Assembly (NCBI RefSeq): GCF_020179385.1
Contig: NZ_JAIBLJ010000002.1
Span: 364,789-428,788 of the forward strand
Direction of reading: 5' to 3'
DNA length: 64,000 nt
From: Alkalihalobacillus sp. YIM B00296
GTDB lineage: Bacteria; Bacillota; Bacilli; Bacillales; Fictibacillaceae
In this document: piece by piece, positions 43,502 to 53,220 of the stretch
Layout: every line of letters starts with the position of its first letter
Position numbering within the stretch: position 1 is the first letter of the stretch
Notes under the pieces: model-generated
Databases searched by the model: none
Told to the model about the DNA's origin: nothing
What the model saw: only the letters and a program-made list of their open reading frames with translations
Program-made: the position numbers and the translations under genes

Positions 43502-45070
43502 TTAAGGCATCTGTGTTTCAGCATCCCGTTTATATTGCTTTCTGAGCAGGTACTTTTGAATCTTACCGCTCGCATTCCGCGGTAATTCCTTTGCGAAAAT
43601 GTAGTTTCTCGGACGTTTGAAGTCAGCAAGAGCCTTACTTGATTTGCAGAATTGTTCGAGCTCATCCTCGGTCAGGCTCTCATCTTTTTTCACTATGATA
43701 GCGGTTACACGTTCGCCCCACTTTTCATCCGGGGTACCGAGTACAGCCACATCCAGAACCCCTTCATGTTCATACAGCACATCTTCCACTTCTCTCGGAT
43801 AGACATTCTCACCACCTGTAATGATCATGTCATCTACCCGGTCAGCTACATAAAGATAACAATCCTCATCCATATAACCCAGGTCCCCAGAATGGTACCA
43901 CCCCTTATACAGCGCCTTTTTGGTCGCTTCTTCGCGGTTGAAGTATCCGACCATCATGCTCGGTCCCCTGACGATGATTTCACCAACTTCACCAGGTGGC
44001 AGGATCTCTTCAGGCTCTGATGGTCCATGCTCATTCGGACGTACTACACGTACCTCATGATTCAAACAAGCCCTCCCGGCCGAACCAGCCTTTGAAATTT
44101 GCTCGGCATTCGATAGAAACGTGATGGCTGGTCCCATCTCCGTCATTCCATATGCTTGTATGAGATCGATCCCTAATTTCTCTTTACATGCTCTGACGAG
44201 GGCAGGTGCCATAGGAGCAGCACCATATAAACCGAGACGCAGTCTGCTGATGTCATAGGAAGTAAGATCTTGTTGAAGGATCATATTCCACATGGTAGGA
44301 GCACCAAAAAACACTGAGATCTTTTCTTGATTGATGACTTGAAGGGCTTGTTGAGGCTCGAAATGATGGATGATGACATTGGTAGCCCCGACATGGACTC
44401 TTGGGAGGAAGCAACAATGAAGTTCTGCACAGTGGAACATCGGGGCTGCCACCAGTCCGCGGTCATTTTCAGTCAATTGCTTTACAGCAGCACAGACAAT
44501 ACTCTGCTCGACCATATCGCGATGCCGGTGCACGACGCCTTTTGGCCGCCCTGTGGTTCCACTCGTGTACATGATCGCATATAAGTCGTTTTCCCCCACT
44601 TCCACTTCCGGTGCTTTTGTCGAATATTCACGCACTCTATCATGATAATCAACCGCATAGGACGGACACTTATTGCTGATGCACCAAAAAGAGGTATCTG
44701 CTGCATGTTCATAAATGGCAGGAACATGCGGTTCAAGCATTTCTTCGAACAGGAAGACTGCCGGTTTTGCATCTTCAATGATATAGACTACCTCTTGTGC
44801 TTTTAGACGGAAATTGATCGGATTCAGTATTGCGCCGATTTTAGCGCATGCGAAAAATACTGTTGCAAGCTCAGTTGTATTGAATAAGAAGGTTGAAACC
44901 CGATCGCCCTTGCGTACACCTGACCCTATCAGAGCGTTTGCAAGTCGATTGACATTTTCATTCCATTCCTTATATGTCCACCTTTGATTGGTTGTAGTAT
45001 CTACAAGTGCTTCTTTGTTCGGAAACTTTTGTACAGTCAATTCGAATAATTTTCCAATCGTTATATACAT
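43502..45070 (-). CDS. Acyl-CoA synthetase (AMP-forming), first gene of beta-oxidation operon
   Basis: 522 aa ANL-family ligase. P loop YTSGTTGRPKGVVHRHRD, AYGMTEMGPAI, GWYHSGDLGYMDED, hinge DRVDDMIITGGENVYPREVE and catalytic Lys in NASGKIQKYLL. Resembles short/medium-chain FadD3/FadK-like synthetases. AAGAGGAGG before the ATG at 45070. Leads a five-gene unit (ligase, acyl-CoA dehydrogenase, ligase, 3-hydroxyacyl-CoA dehydrogenase, thiolase). The 322-bp upstream gap 45071-45392 holds no clear FadR-type palindrome; I saw nothing else there. Confidence 0.9.
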   Translation of the reverse strand: MYITIGKLFELTVQKFPNKEALVDTTTNQRWTYKEWNENVNRLANALIGSGVRKGDRVSTFLFNTTELATVFFACAKIGAILNPINFRLKAQEVVYIIEDAKPAVFLFEEMLEPHVPAIYEHAADTSFWCISNKCPSYAVDYHDRVREYSTKAPEVEVGENDLYAIMYTSGTTGRPKGVVHRHRDMVEQSIVCAAVKQLTENDRGLVAAPMFHCAELHCCFLPRVHVGATNVIIHHFEPQQALQVINQEKISVFFGAPTMWNMILQQDLTSYDISRLRLGLYGAAPMAPALVRACKEKLGIDLIQAYGMTEMGPAITFLSNAEQISKAGSAGRACLNHEVRVVRPNEHGPSEPEEILPPGEVGEIIVRGPSMMVGYFNREEATKKALYKGWYHSGDLGYMDEDCYLYVADRVDDMIITGGENVYPREVEDVLYEHEGVLDVAVLGTPDEKWGERVTAIIVKKDESLTEDELEQFCKSSKALADFKRPRNYIFAKELPRNASGKIQKYLLRKQYKRDAETQMP

Positions 45071-45392
45071 AAAATCGTTCCTCCTCTTAATTTACATTGG
45101 ATCAATTACATTCTCCCGAAGCACAGATGTAAACCCGCAGACTTACCTCCTTTTCATCCTATCTTCATTCCTTATAATCATTTCGTGATTTTTAAGCTAT
45201 ATCCTACTGTTTTTTGAATTTTCACATAACAGAAAGGAAAAATTTAATTAAAAAAGGATTAATTGTCGAATGAACGGGGTAATAACTTTATAAACAAAAC
45301 ATTAGATAAACTACAGCTCTTTTAAAAAGGCCGGCTTTTGACTACAAAAAAATGATCGTATAAACCAAACATTTGGATGGGAGGAATCTGAA

Positions 45393-45734
45393 ATGAGTAG
45401 CCTAAAGCTACCTGTTTTCCACAATGGAGATTGGGTCAAGGGGAAAACGATCAATGATGAGATGATTCAAGGATTTATTCATTCGATTCATCCTGCAAAC
45501 GGAACAGTAAAAATCACAGTTACGCAATCTGATAATAATCAAATCCTTGGAAAAGATATCGAAACATTTATTCACCGTATCACTCCGTTGACAGTGACAA
45601 TCAATGATCAGGAGGTATTCCTTCAAAACCTCATTGACATTGCCCTATTGACGAAAGATAGAGAATGGTTCATGGAGATCTGGGATCGACTTGATGAACT
45701 CCGCAAGAACAAAGAACAAACATTGCCATGCTAA
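45393..45734 (+). CDS. IDEAL-domain protein
   Basis: 113 aa. A basic N-terminal beta-rich part (FHNGDWVKGKT, VKITVTQSDNN) and a C-terminal IDEAL domain (about 76-104: LQNLIDIALLTKDREWFMEIWDRLDEL), a short helical module found in small Bacillales proteins and at the ends of some regulators such as ComK-type activities. GGGAGGA before the ATG. Single gene, divergent from the fatty-acid operon, ended by a long hairpin element. Function unknown. Confidence 0.75.
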   Translation: MSSLKLPVFHNGDWVKGKTINDEMIQGFIHSIHPANGTVKITVTQSDNNQILGKDIETFIHRITPLTVTINDQEVFLQNLIDIALLTKDREWFMEIWDRLDELRKNKEQTLPC

Positions 45735-45743
45735 AAAAAGACA

Positions 45744-45866
45744 GGGCTGTCCCAAAACAATAGTGTCAGACACCACCACACAACATTTTCTTTCAAAAAC
45801 ACACTTTTTCTCAAAATGTTGCTAGGGACGGTGAGAGTCAGGCACTAATGGGACAGCCCCGTTTTT
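45744..45866 (+). terminator. Long inverted-repeat element (GGGCTGTCCC) acting as terminator
   Basis: Outer arms GGGCTGTCCCA / TGGGACAGCCC, second arms AGTGTCAGACACC / GGTGAGAGTCAGGCACT, inner ACATTTTG-like arms, then TTTTT on the + strand. About 120 bp, fully palindromic layout. Probably terminates the IDEAL gene and is also a non-autonomous mobile-like repeat. Confidence 0.65.
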
Positions 45867-45899
45867 ATGTAGTCGACCGAACTATTTTGTAGATAAATG

Positions 45900-45926
45900 A
45901 GAGGCTGTCCTACTCGGCAGCCTCTC
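45900..45926. terminator. Short hairpin GAGAGGCTG
   Basis: AGAGGCTG / CAGCCTCT with a 10-nt loop and TTCATCTCTTTC after it on the + strand. It lies just behind the long element; direction uncertain. Confidence 0.45.
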
Positions 45927-46254
45927 TTCATCTCTTTCACTTAAACTTTACTGTGTTTACGCTGATTTTATGAAAATATCGAAAAATAGGACCAGTAGTG
46001 CTTCATGATCGATTAAATTCCGCTTCAAAATCTGTTTAACAATACTGACGTGATATCAACAGTATCTAAAATCGACGTTGCTCATGCCAGTAAAGTTTAC
46101 CCTTTAACCGACAGTCACGACTAGGAGAGAAAAGAACTTGTGAGGACATAACAATAAAAACACAAAAGAATTTCTTACCCTTCGAATTTGGCCACTCCAT
46201 TACCTTAACTATCTGTTTTGGAAAAACGCACATTTATTATATTGAAGATCTTTA

Positions 46255-46540
46255 CTACAAAACATACATTTACCTGGGTATAGTGATGGACACTTTTGTA
46301 TAACGAAGAAGAAAAGGTTTTATTTGCCGGAGATCATAATCTACTTGAAATTACTCCGTTTACCAAATGAAAGCATAAATCCACTAAAGGACTATTTAGA
46401 ATCCCTTGATAAAATAAAAGACCTTCAAGTTAATTTAGTAATTCCACATCATAGAACCATTTAGAGATTTACATAAAAGAGTTGATGCACTTTCCAGGTT
46501 TGGTGATATAAATGATATTTTGTATTCATCTATTTGGAGA
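46255..46540 (+). pseudogene. Metallo-beta-lactamase-fold hydrolase fragment
   Basis: From about 46267 the + strand reads HLPGYSDGHF, then after a frameshift FAGDHNLLEITPF, and in the first frame again INPLKDYLESLDKIKDLQVNLVIP, HH..RT. These are the HTPGHSDGH, GDH and PxH regions of YflN-like MBL hydrolases. The upstream half is gone, and frameshifts and a stop interrupt the rest. It lies in the long gap 45735-46716, whose remaining AT-rich sequence (45930-46255, 46540-46716) shows no gene. Confidence 0.65.
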
Positions 46541-46716
46541 GAGTCTTCCCCCTCGCGACTATTGTTTTGCATTAAGATAAAAATTAGCTCATTTAAATCA
46601 TTTTTCTATAGACTGGTAAAATATATAAAGAAAAAGTAATCATTACTTTAAAAAGCAAAGCAATCATAATCTTTACTCTAAAAAAGTAGCCAACAAGTTG
46701 TTGACTAGGTTCTACT

Positions 46717-47334
46717 TTATTTATATTTCGGCCTCGCAATTCTAAACGACTCCCCAAGATAACAATACCCAGGCCCAGCCAATCGTCCAATTGGTTTTAA
46801 CTTTTCAATGTTAATCTTTCCATCATAATAAATCTCATCCTCTATATAAAAACACTTAACCTCACCTAGAACCATATCAAAATTCACATTACCATTTTTA
46901 TCTTGTAACTCGATATGCTGATGAAGCTCACATTCCATCGCGATTTTACTTTCCGCAATTCTAGAAACGGATACACTTTTCCCAGGAATCGTCGTTAAGC
47001 TTGCCAATTCAACCTCACTCACACCCTTAGGTGCATCAATAGCAGTGTGGTTGGCTTGCTCAAGATTTTCCTGATCTACAACATGAACGACAAATTCTTG
47101 ATTCCCCATTATATTCGCAATGGTATGCTTCATCTTTCCCCCTATTTCACGTCCTGCTGAAAACATGACGATAGGAGGATCATTGCTCACAATATTATAG
47201 AAGCTAAATGGTGCCGCATTAATAACACCATCCTCATTCATACTTGTGACAAATGCAATCGGCCTTGGGACTACGCTTCCCAATAATAACTTATAGTTAT
47301 CCTGAACTGATTGTTGATCTGAATATATATACAT
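46717..47334 (-). CDS. Flavin-reductase-domain (FMN split-barrel) protein
   Basis: 205 aa, flavin reductase-like/DIM6-NTAB family. Pattern: GSVVPRPIAFVTSMNEDGVINAAPFSFYNIVSNDPPIVMFS for FMN binding, then NIMGNQEFVVHVVDQENLEQAN and GEVKCFYIEDE. The C-terminal motif PIGRLAGPGYC is typical of this group. ATG at 47334 follows AAGGGAG; the longer frame is rejected. Likely cytosolic FMN-binding oxidoreductase, partner unknown. Follows a decayed permease gene and the ABC operon on the same strand. Confidence 0.85.
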   Translation of the reverse strand: MYIYSDQQSVQDNYKLLLGSVVPRPIAFVTSMNEDGVINAAPFSFYNIVSNDPPIVMFSAGREIGGKMKHTIANIMGNQEFVVHVVDQENLEQANHTAIDAPKGVSEVELASLTTIPGKSVSVSRIAESKIAMECELHQHIELQDKNGNVNFDMVLGEVKCFYIEDEIYYDGKINIEKLKPIGRLAGPGYCYLGESFRIARPKYK

Positions 47335-47393
47335 GAATAACTCCCTTTTGATAGATGTAAAAATCACGCATACCTACTAAGAAGATAAAGATT

Positions 47394-48100
47394 CTAATGA
47401 TAAAGATTTTTTTCATTTAATTGTTTACTAATCCAAACGCCGAACTTTACGCCAAACCAAGCACCTGGGACTAAGGTATAGGCAATTGATCCAGAAACGG
47501 CAGATAATAAAACGAGTAACATGGAGGTCGTCGCTATAGCTATGGTTGGGGAAAGCGAAAAACAATCAGCATAAGAGGTACCATTAAATCCCCACCAATT
47601 CAAAATAGACCTGACAAGATCCCGACTTAAAAAGCAAATGAAATCCTAATCGATATATTTATTCGATACATGTTCATTTTCCTCATTTATCTTCATAAAT
47701 CCGCTAAAGACCTTTTTTCAAATTAAAGAGCCTTAGCTTATTAGTGATGGCCAAATCAATTGAAATGACAATCATTAACAATCTAAATAGTAGATTAAAG
47801 AAATCTACATTCACTCTTTCATTGAGTATCGCACCAACTAAGGCGCCATACTTCCAATAATAGAGATCAAACCACTTACATAAGACCTTTTTCAGCTTCA
47901 AGGTATAGGCCCGTAAAAAATAATAAAGATAATAGATATACCAACGGCAATCTTAGGAGTGATGGTTGGGAAAATTGCGGCCCCCTAAAAACAATTAGGG
48001 AAGGGACAACAATTATTCCACCACCTAGACCTGCCAAGCTCCCAATGGTACCCCGATAAATCCAATGAATATTAGAATTAGATATACCAAGCTTAAAACT
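47394..48100 (-). pseudogene. TauE/SafE-family permease, frameshifted
   Basis: Reverse-strand pieces match a sulfite-exporter TauE/SafE protein in order but in different frames: SLAGLGGGIIVVPSLIV (about 48040), PKIAVGISIIFIIF (about 47960), SGLISIIGSMA and LVGAILNER (about 47850), and NIAIATTSMLLVLLSAVSGSIAYTLVPGAWFGVKFG (about 47540-47420). At least three frameshifts and stops. Cannot give an intact permease. It lies directly after the ABC ATPase gene and was probably part of the same region. Confidence 0.75.
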
Positions 48101-48139
48101 CTTTCATAAATGGAAAAATCTAATTCGATATGAACCGAT

Positions 48140-49192
48140 TTATTCAAACAACGGGATGACTTTGTCCGCTCTCCAACAGAGGGTCACCTCGTCCCCAGAA
48201 TTTAGACGGTTGATATCATGCTTTTCTGAAGGAATTTCCACGACCATGGATTCTCCATTTTCAAAGGTTGTATCCAATTCAATAATAGTCCCTTTATAAA
48301 TAACTTGATTAATCTTAACCTTGAATTGATTGCTATATTCAGATACTTCAGATGGATTAAGTACAACCATGTTTGGCCGAATGCCAATATGCTTAATACC
48401 CTCTTCTGCACTACTCACATTCACCTTTAACCCTTGATCGGTCACAAAGTAACCTTCTTCGACTTTTCCACCATAAATGTTTCTCACCCCAACAAAGTCA
48501 GCTGTAAAGTAGGATTTGGGCGAGTCGAAAATCTCACTCGGAGTACCAATTTGGCGGATATTCCCTTCGTCCATGACCACAATTTTATCAGATAATACCA
48601 ATGCTTCTTCCTGATCATGGGTTACGAAAATACAGGTTAAATCTAGTCTTTTTTGCAACGAAAGAATTTCATTTCTCATTTCATCCCTAAGCTTTGCATC
48701 TAAGTTACTTAAAGGTTCATCTAAAAGTAAAACTCTTGGGTTTACAATAATAGCACGGGCAAGCGCTACTCTTTGCTGCTGTCCACCGGACAGTTGACCT
48801 GGATAACGATCTTCGAACTGGTCAAGATGAACCATTTTCAAAGCTTCACTCACTCTGGTTTTGATTTCACTTTTCAGTACCTTTCTCATTTTCAACCCAT
48901 ATGCTACGTTGTCGGCAACGGTCATATGAGGAAATAAAGCATAGTTTTGGAAAACAAGTGCAGTATCTCTTTTATTGGGTGGTGTGTGAGTAACAACAGA
49001 ATCATTAATCTTAAGTTCTCCTTCATCAGGTTCTAAAAAACCTGAAATAAGACGAAGTGTTGTACTCTTTCCACACCCACTTGGTCCAAGTAAGGAAACC
49101 AATTCGCCTTTCTTTATTGATAGACTTATATTTTTGACGACAACGTTATCTCCAAATTTTTTCATGACTTGGTTTAGAATTAGTTCCTCCAT
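48140..49192 (-). CDS. ABC transporter ATP-binding protein (PotA type)
   Basis: 350 aa ATPase of a spermidine/putrescine-type importer. Walker A GPSGCGKST (36-44), Q loop FQNYALFPHM, signature LSGGQQQR, Walker B VLLLDEPLSNLD, switch His in VTHDQEEA, and a C-terminal TOBE domain (about 265-348). Energises the two permeases encoded upstream. Last intact gene of the six-gene operon, 34 bp after an M24 peptidase gene. Confidence 0.93.
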   Translation of the reverse strand: MEELILNQVMKKFGDNVVVKNISLSIKKGELVSLLGPSGCGKSTTLRLISGFLEPDEGELKINDSVVTHTPPNKRDTALVFQNYALFPHMTVADNVAYGLKMRKVLKSEIKTRVSEALKMVHLDQFEDRYPGQLSGGQQQRVALARAIIVNPRVLLLDEPLSNLDAKLRDEMRNEILSLQKRLDLTCIFVTHDQEEALVLSDKIVVMDEGNIRQIGTPSEIFDSPKSYFTADFVGVRNIYGGKVEEGYFVTDQGLKVNVSSAEEGIKHIGIRPNMVVLNPSEVSEYSNQFKVKINQVIYKGTIIELDTTFENGESMVVEIPSEKHDINRLNSGDEVTLCWRADKVIPLFE

Positions 49193-49226
49193 TAAATACG
49201 CTCCTTACGTTCGAAATATATTTAAA

Positions 49227-50354
49227 CTAGACGCCCTCTGGGATTCCAGAAGAATTCCCTTCAATAACCTGTAGCTCCTTTGGGTATTGAGTTAACAGCT
49301 TATAACCGTCCTTGGTGACTAAAACCTCATCCTCAATTCGAACACCGCCGATTTCCGGAATATAAATACCTGGTTCAACCGTAAAGGTCATTCCTTCCCG
49401 TAAAACGTTGCCATTGTCTTGATGTAAAGATGGATATTCATGACCCTCTAGGCCGATTCCATGGCCCACGCGGTGTGGATAATAATCACCATACCCCGCT
49501 TCTGTGATCACTTTTCTCGAAATCCGGTCAATTTCTCCAATCGTCATGCCAGGCTTACAGCTTTCAATGGCTTGATGATTAGCCTCTAATACTGTTTCAT
49601 AGATTTCTCTTTTTTGATCCGATACGCTATCAAAAATAAAGGTTCTCGTAATGTCTGAACAATACCCATCTAAAATGACACCAAGGTCAAACATCACCAG
49701 GTCCCCTTTTTCTAACTTTCGCACCCCCGGTTTTCCATGTGGATGCCCACTGTTTTTACCAAATAACGCCATAGGTGGTGCCGCCATATGCCGAACACCT
49801 TTTTTCTTTTGTTCATATTCGATATGAGCAACCAATTCAATTTCTGTAATTCCTTCCCGTAAAGCCTGGATACCGACTTCCATCCCATACTCAGCAATCT
49901 TGGCGGATTCAATCATCGCTTTAATTTCTTGGTCACTTTTAATCAACCGATTCATATTCATCACTTCATCAGCGGGTACGATAGAAGCGGAAGGAAATAA
50001 TCCTTGAAGCTTTTGGCTTCGTTCATAAGATAAAACCGTTTCTTCAATGGCATAGATTGTAGGAATTAGTCGTTGTCGAGCAATGGATTCCTGAATCATT
50101 TCCCACGGATCCTCATTATCCTGATAGCTAATGATCCTATAGCTCCAGCCTGTTTGGATAACTTGTTCTTCCTCAAGTTTGGGGCAAACCATGATGGGAT
50201 CGGCTTCCGAAAACACCAATAATCCAACTAAGCGTTCATAAGGTTTACATGTAAACCCTGTATAATAATAAATATTCGTCACCGAATTAATAAAAACAAA
50301 TTCTACTTTTTCATCCTTAAGCCAATTTGAAAGTTTTGCTAACCTATTATCCAT
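49227..50354 (-). CDS. M24-family Xaa-Pro dipeptidase-like hydrolase
   Basis: 375 aa, prolidase/PepQ fold. Creatinase-like N domain (1-125) and pita-bread domain with all five metal ligands: two Asp (MFDLGVILDGYCSDITRTF), His in VGHGIGLEGHE, Glu in TVEPGIYI and Glu in VRIEDEVLVT. It should cleave Xaa-Pro or a related amide with manganese or cobalt. Encoded between the permease and ATPase genes of an importer, so it probably acts on the imported compound or on its product. Confidence 0.88.
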   Translation of the reverse strand: MDNRLAKLSNWLKDEKVEFVFINSVTNIYYYTGFTCKPYERLVGLLVFSEADPIMVCPKLEEEQVIQTGWSYRIISYQDNEDPWEMIQESIARQRLIPTIYAIEETVLSYERSQKLQGLFPSASIVPADEVMNMNRLIKSDQEIKAMIESAKIAEYGMEVGIQALREGITEIELVAHIEYEQKKKGVRHMAAPPMALFGKNSGHPHGKPGVRKLEKGDLVMFDLGVILDGYCSDITRTFIFDSVSDQKREIYETVLEANHQAIESCKPGMTIGEIDRISRKVITEAGYGDYYPHRVGHGIGLEGHEYPSLHQDNGNVLREGMTFTVEPGIYIPEIGGVRIEDEVLVTKDGYKLLTQYPKELQVIEGNSSGIPEGV

Positions 50355-50387
50355 AAAGACCCCCAGATATCTAAAATGTTATATTGA

Positions 50388-51200
50388 TTAAAATACTTTA
50401 CCGATACTAATAAACTTGTTGGCTATCCACATTAAGATACCGATTAATATAATTTGAATTGTTGAAACGGTAGCGATTAATGGATCTACCTTCCAGAATA
50501 CATAATTTAGGATCTCTATTGGTAACGTTAACTCTCCTGGCCTCACTAACATCAAACTGATCTCTAAGTTGTTAAATGAATGAATAAAGGATAGGATCCC
50601 TGCAGCAATTATAGAAGGCCTTAAGTTTGGTAGAACAATTTTTACAAATGCTTGGATTCTTGTTGAACCTAAGTCGATTGCAGCTTCTTCTAAGGATGGA
50701 TTGATACTTTGGAGTCCCGCAGAAATTAATCGTACGGTCCACGGGATACAGATGATAACATGGGCCGTAACGAGCGCCCATAGGTTTGGCACCATGTCAA
50801 TCCCAATCAATCGTTCCACATTAAATAAGAAAATATAGATTCCGATACCTGTAATAATTGTAGGAACAATTAACGGAGATAAAAATAACAGCTCTAAGAT
50901 TTTCTTTCCTTTAAAGTTAAATCGAATAAGAGCAAATGAACCGAGTAATCCCAACACTAATGAGATAATCATCGCAAAAAAAGACACCTTTAAACTTAAG
51001 AAGAAAGAACTCAAAAACTCTTGGTGATGTAAAAGCTCCAAGAACCATTTAAATGAATATCCCTTAGGAGGAAACGTAATTAAAGAAGTTGAGAAAAAGG
51101 ATATCCATAGGACCATAAACACGGGCAGTATAATAAAACCAAAGATTAAAAAGATCGGAATCCATTTCAATAAGGTTAACCACTTGGATTGTCGCTTCAT
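50388..51200 (-). CDS. ABC transporter permease (PotC type)
   Basis: 270 aa, six helices; BPD-transport inner-membrane domain with the EAA loop EEAAIDLGSTRIQAFVKIVLP that contacts the ATPase. ATG overlaps the other permease's stop by 4 bp. Forms the membrane channel together with that protein. Confidence 0.9.
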   Translation of the reverse strand: MKRQSKWLTLLKWIPIFLIFGFIILPVFMVLWISFFSTSLITFPPKGYSFKWFLELLHHQEFLSSFFLSLKVSFFAMIISLVLGLLGSFALIRFNFKGKKILELLFLSPLIVPTIITGIGIYIFLFNVERLIGIDMVPNLWALVTAHVIICIPWTVRLISAGLQSINPSLEEAAIDLGSTRIQAFVKIVLPNLRPSIIAAGILSFIHSFNNLEISLMLVRPGELTLPIEILNYVFWKVDPLIATVSTIQIILIGILMWIANKFISIGKVF

Positions 51201-52090
51201 CCTTTCACCTCCGTTGTGGTTGTATTTTTGTTACTAGATGTAGTTCGTTCGATTACTCTTAAGTACAGAATGGATGAAAGAAGTGTGATTATAATCAGGA
51301 TAATCGCCATTGCAGAGCCCATTGGCCAATTGGATACTTCTGTGATCTGGGCATATAATGCAGGGGCCATCATTTGAACCTTTGTTCCACCAATAACGAG
51401 AGGTGTAGTGTAAGCATTCATTGAAAGAATAAATACAAATAGTGTTCCGGCTAGAATACCAGGCATCGCAATCGGCATCACAACCGTACGAATCACTTGC
51501 CATCGAGATGCACCTAAATCTATCGCAGCTTCTTCTAACGCTGGATTGATTCGTTCTATAACAGCTTGAATGGATAAAATCATATACGGTAGTACCACAT
51601 TCGCAATCGCAATAATAACGGCTGGTGGTGTCTCTAAAAATTGAACAGGACTGTCTGTAAGTCCTATTTGGGTCAATATTCGATTCACTAGACCATTTTG
51701 ACTAAAAAAAGCAATCCAACCAATATCTCGGACAATGTTTCCGACCAAAAGTGGAAAAACAACGAGCGCGATTAATACCCCTTTCCATCTAGACGTCATT
51801 CTAGCTAAAATGTAGGCGATCGGAAATGCCATTACAAACGTTAGGGTGGTTGCTGTTATAGAAATATAAATGGTATTCCATAGAATTTTTAAGAAATAGG
51901 GATCCCTGAAAAATCCAATGTAATTCTCAATGGTCCAGGCGGACTCCATGAACCCGCCTAGAATATTTTGATTAAAGCTGACTCTTAAAAAATAAATCAA
52001 AGGTAGCAGGAACATAATCGTAATAAGGATGGTTGTAGGAGCAATTAGCATTCCTATTTCAAATCTGCTTCGTTTTCTGTTCCAGGACAC
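51197..52090 (-). CDS. ABC transporter permease (PotB type)
   Basis: 297 aa, six helices; EAA loop EEAAIDLGASRWQVIRTVVMP. Starts with GTG at 52090 after GGGAGGGGG. The first periplasmic loop (FNQNILGGFMESAWTIENYIGFF) has the style of polyamine/thiamin-type permeases. Pairs with the downstream PotC-type protein. Confidence 0.9.
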   Translation of the reverse strand: MSWNRKRSRFEIGMLIAPTTILITIMFLLPLIYFLRVSFNQNILGGFMESAWTIENYIGFFRDPYFLKILWNTIYISITATTLTFVMAFPIAYILARMTSRWKGVLIALVVFPLLVGNIVRDIGWIAFFSQNGLVNRILTQIGLTDSPVQFLETPPAVIIAIANVVLPYMILSIQAVIERINPALEEAAIDLGASRWQVIRTVVMPIAMPGILAGTLFVFILSMNAYTTPLVIGGTKVQMMAPALYAQITEVSNWPMGSAMAIILIIITLLSSILYLRVIERTTSSNKNTTTTEVKG

Positions 52091-52120
52091 AAAATTCCCC
52101 CTCCCGTTTTATGTGTTTTA

Positions 52121-53170
52121 TTATTTACTTGCAATCTCTCGATCAAATTTATCTTTCCATGCTGCATAATTTTCAGATACATAGCCAAAGTCCACAGACT
52201 TTACGAGTTCCGTTTCTTCTTCAGAAAAACCTACTTTTTCAATTAATTCATCTGACATTTTGGCATTGACTACCGTTGTGTCATATCCCATATTTGCTGC
52301 AAATTCTACTTGGGATTCCGGCTCTAGCATAGCATTTAAATAATCATAAGCTGCATCTACATTTTGAGCGTTAGCTGGAATTCCACCACCATAAATCCTA
52401 GGGTATGTTCCCTCTTGAGGAATCACATTACCAATTGGGTCCCCACCTGCTTCATTCCATTGTACGGCACGGGACTTCCAACCAATAGTTAACGCAATTT
52501 CACCTGTTTGCAAGGCTGTACCTAGCGCTTCTTGAGACGTATAAAACTTAGGATCATTTTCTGTTATAGAGATAAACTTGTCCCAGCTCTTATCCCACTC
52601 CATAGATTCCGCGTTTCCTTCTAGAGTAGCAGCAGCATACAACCATCTATCAAATACGTCTACATAAATGCCAACTTTCCCTTTATACTTTGGATCCCAC
52701 AACACTTCCCATGAAGTAGGTTCTTCTTCTACTAGATTTTTATTGTAAAGAAGTACTCCAGCACTATAGATATGTGGAACAAAATAAGGATTCTCTAAGT
52801 TCGGTTTGATATGTTTAGAATTAGGAATTTTACTATAATCCAATTCCATCATAATACCCTCATCGATCATTTCTTGAATCGTATCGTATGACAACTGAAC
52901 CACATCAAAGGTTCCATCTCCTTCTTTTTCAACACGAAGCTTCGTCAAACGTGAAGGTGCATCCTCAGGTACATACACGACTTCTGTATCACTATTCACT
53001 TCATCGAATCCTGGATTTACAAAATCCATCAAAAACTGCTGATAGTCACCACCCCAGGCTCCAACAACAACCTCAGGGTTTGTTTCACCGGATGCGGCAT
53101 CATCTCCTTTACAGGATGCCAACATAACTAACAGAACTATCATAGATAGAAACAAACTAAACTTTTTCAA
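52121..53170 (-). CDS. Substrate-binding lipoprotein (PotD type)
   Basis: 349 aa extracellular solute-binding protein, type 2 fold. Signal with lipobox LASC (Cys20), followed by a KGDDAASGE linker, so it is membrane-anchored. Features VVVGAWGGDYQQF, FDVVQLSYDTIQEMIDEG, YGGGIPANAQNVDAAYDYLNAMLEPE resemble polyamine/putrescine-type binders. TTG start at 53170 after AGAGAGG. Ligand not predictable; an osmolyte, guanidino or polyamine-like cation fits the family. Confidence 0.9.
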   Translation of the reverse strand: MKKFSLFLSMIVLLVMLASCKGDDAASGETNPEVVVGAWGGDYQQFLMDFVNPGFDEVNSDTEVVYVPEDAPSRLTKLRVEKEGDGTFDVVQLSYDTIQEMIDEGIMMELDYSKIPNSKHIKPNLENPYFVPHIYSAGVLLYNKNLVEEEPTSWEVLWDPKYKGKVGIYVDVFDRWLYAAATLEGNAESMEWDKSWDKFISITENDPKFYTSQEALGTALQTGEIALTIGWKSRAVQWNEAGGDPIGNVIPQEGTYPRIYGGGIPANAQNVDAAYDYLNAMLEPESQVEFAANMGYDTTVVNAKMSDELIEKVGFSEEETELVKSVDFGYVSENYAAWKDKFDREIASK

Positions 53171-53220
53171 AAGTTTTCATCCTCTCTTATTTTTTAGAAT
53201 TATCTATATAAATTTGTAAT

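Noticed and set aside
45071..45392. FadR-type operator before the fatty-acid operon
   Set aside because: No TGAATGA-like palindrome could be found in the gap.
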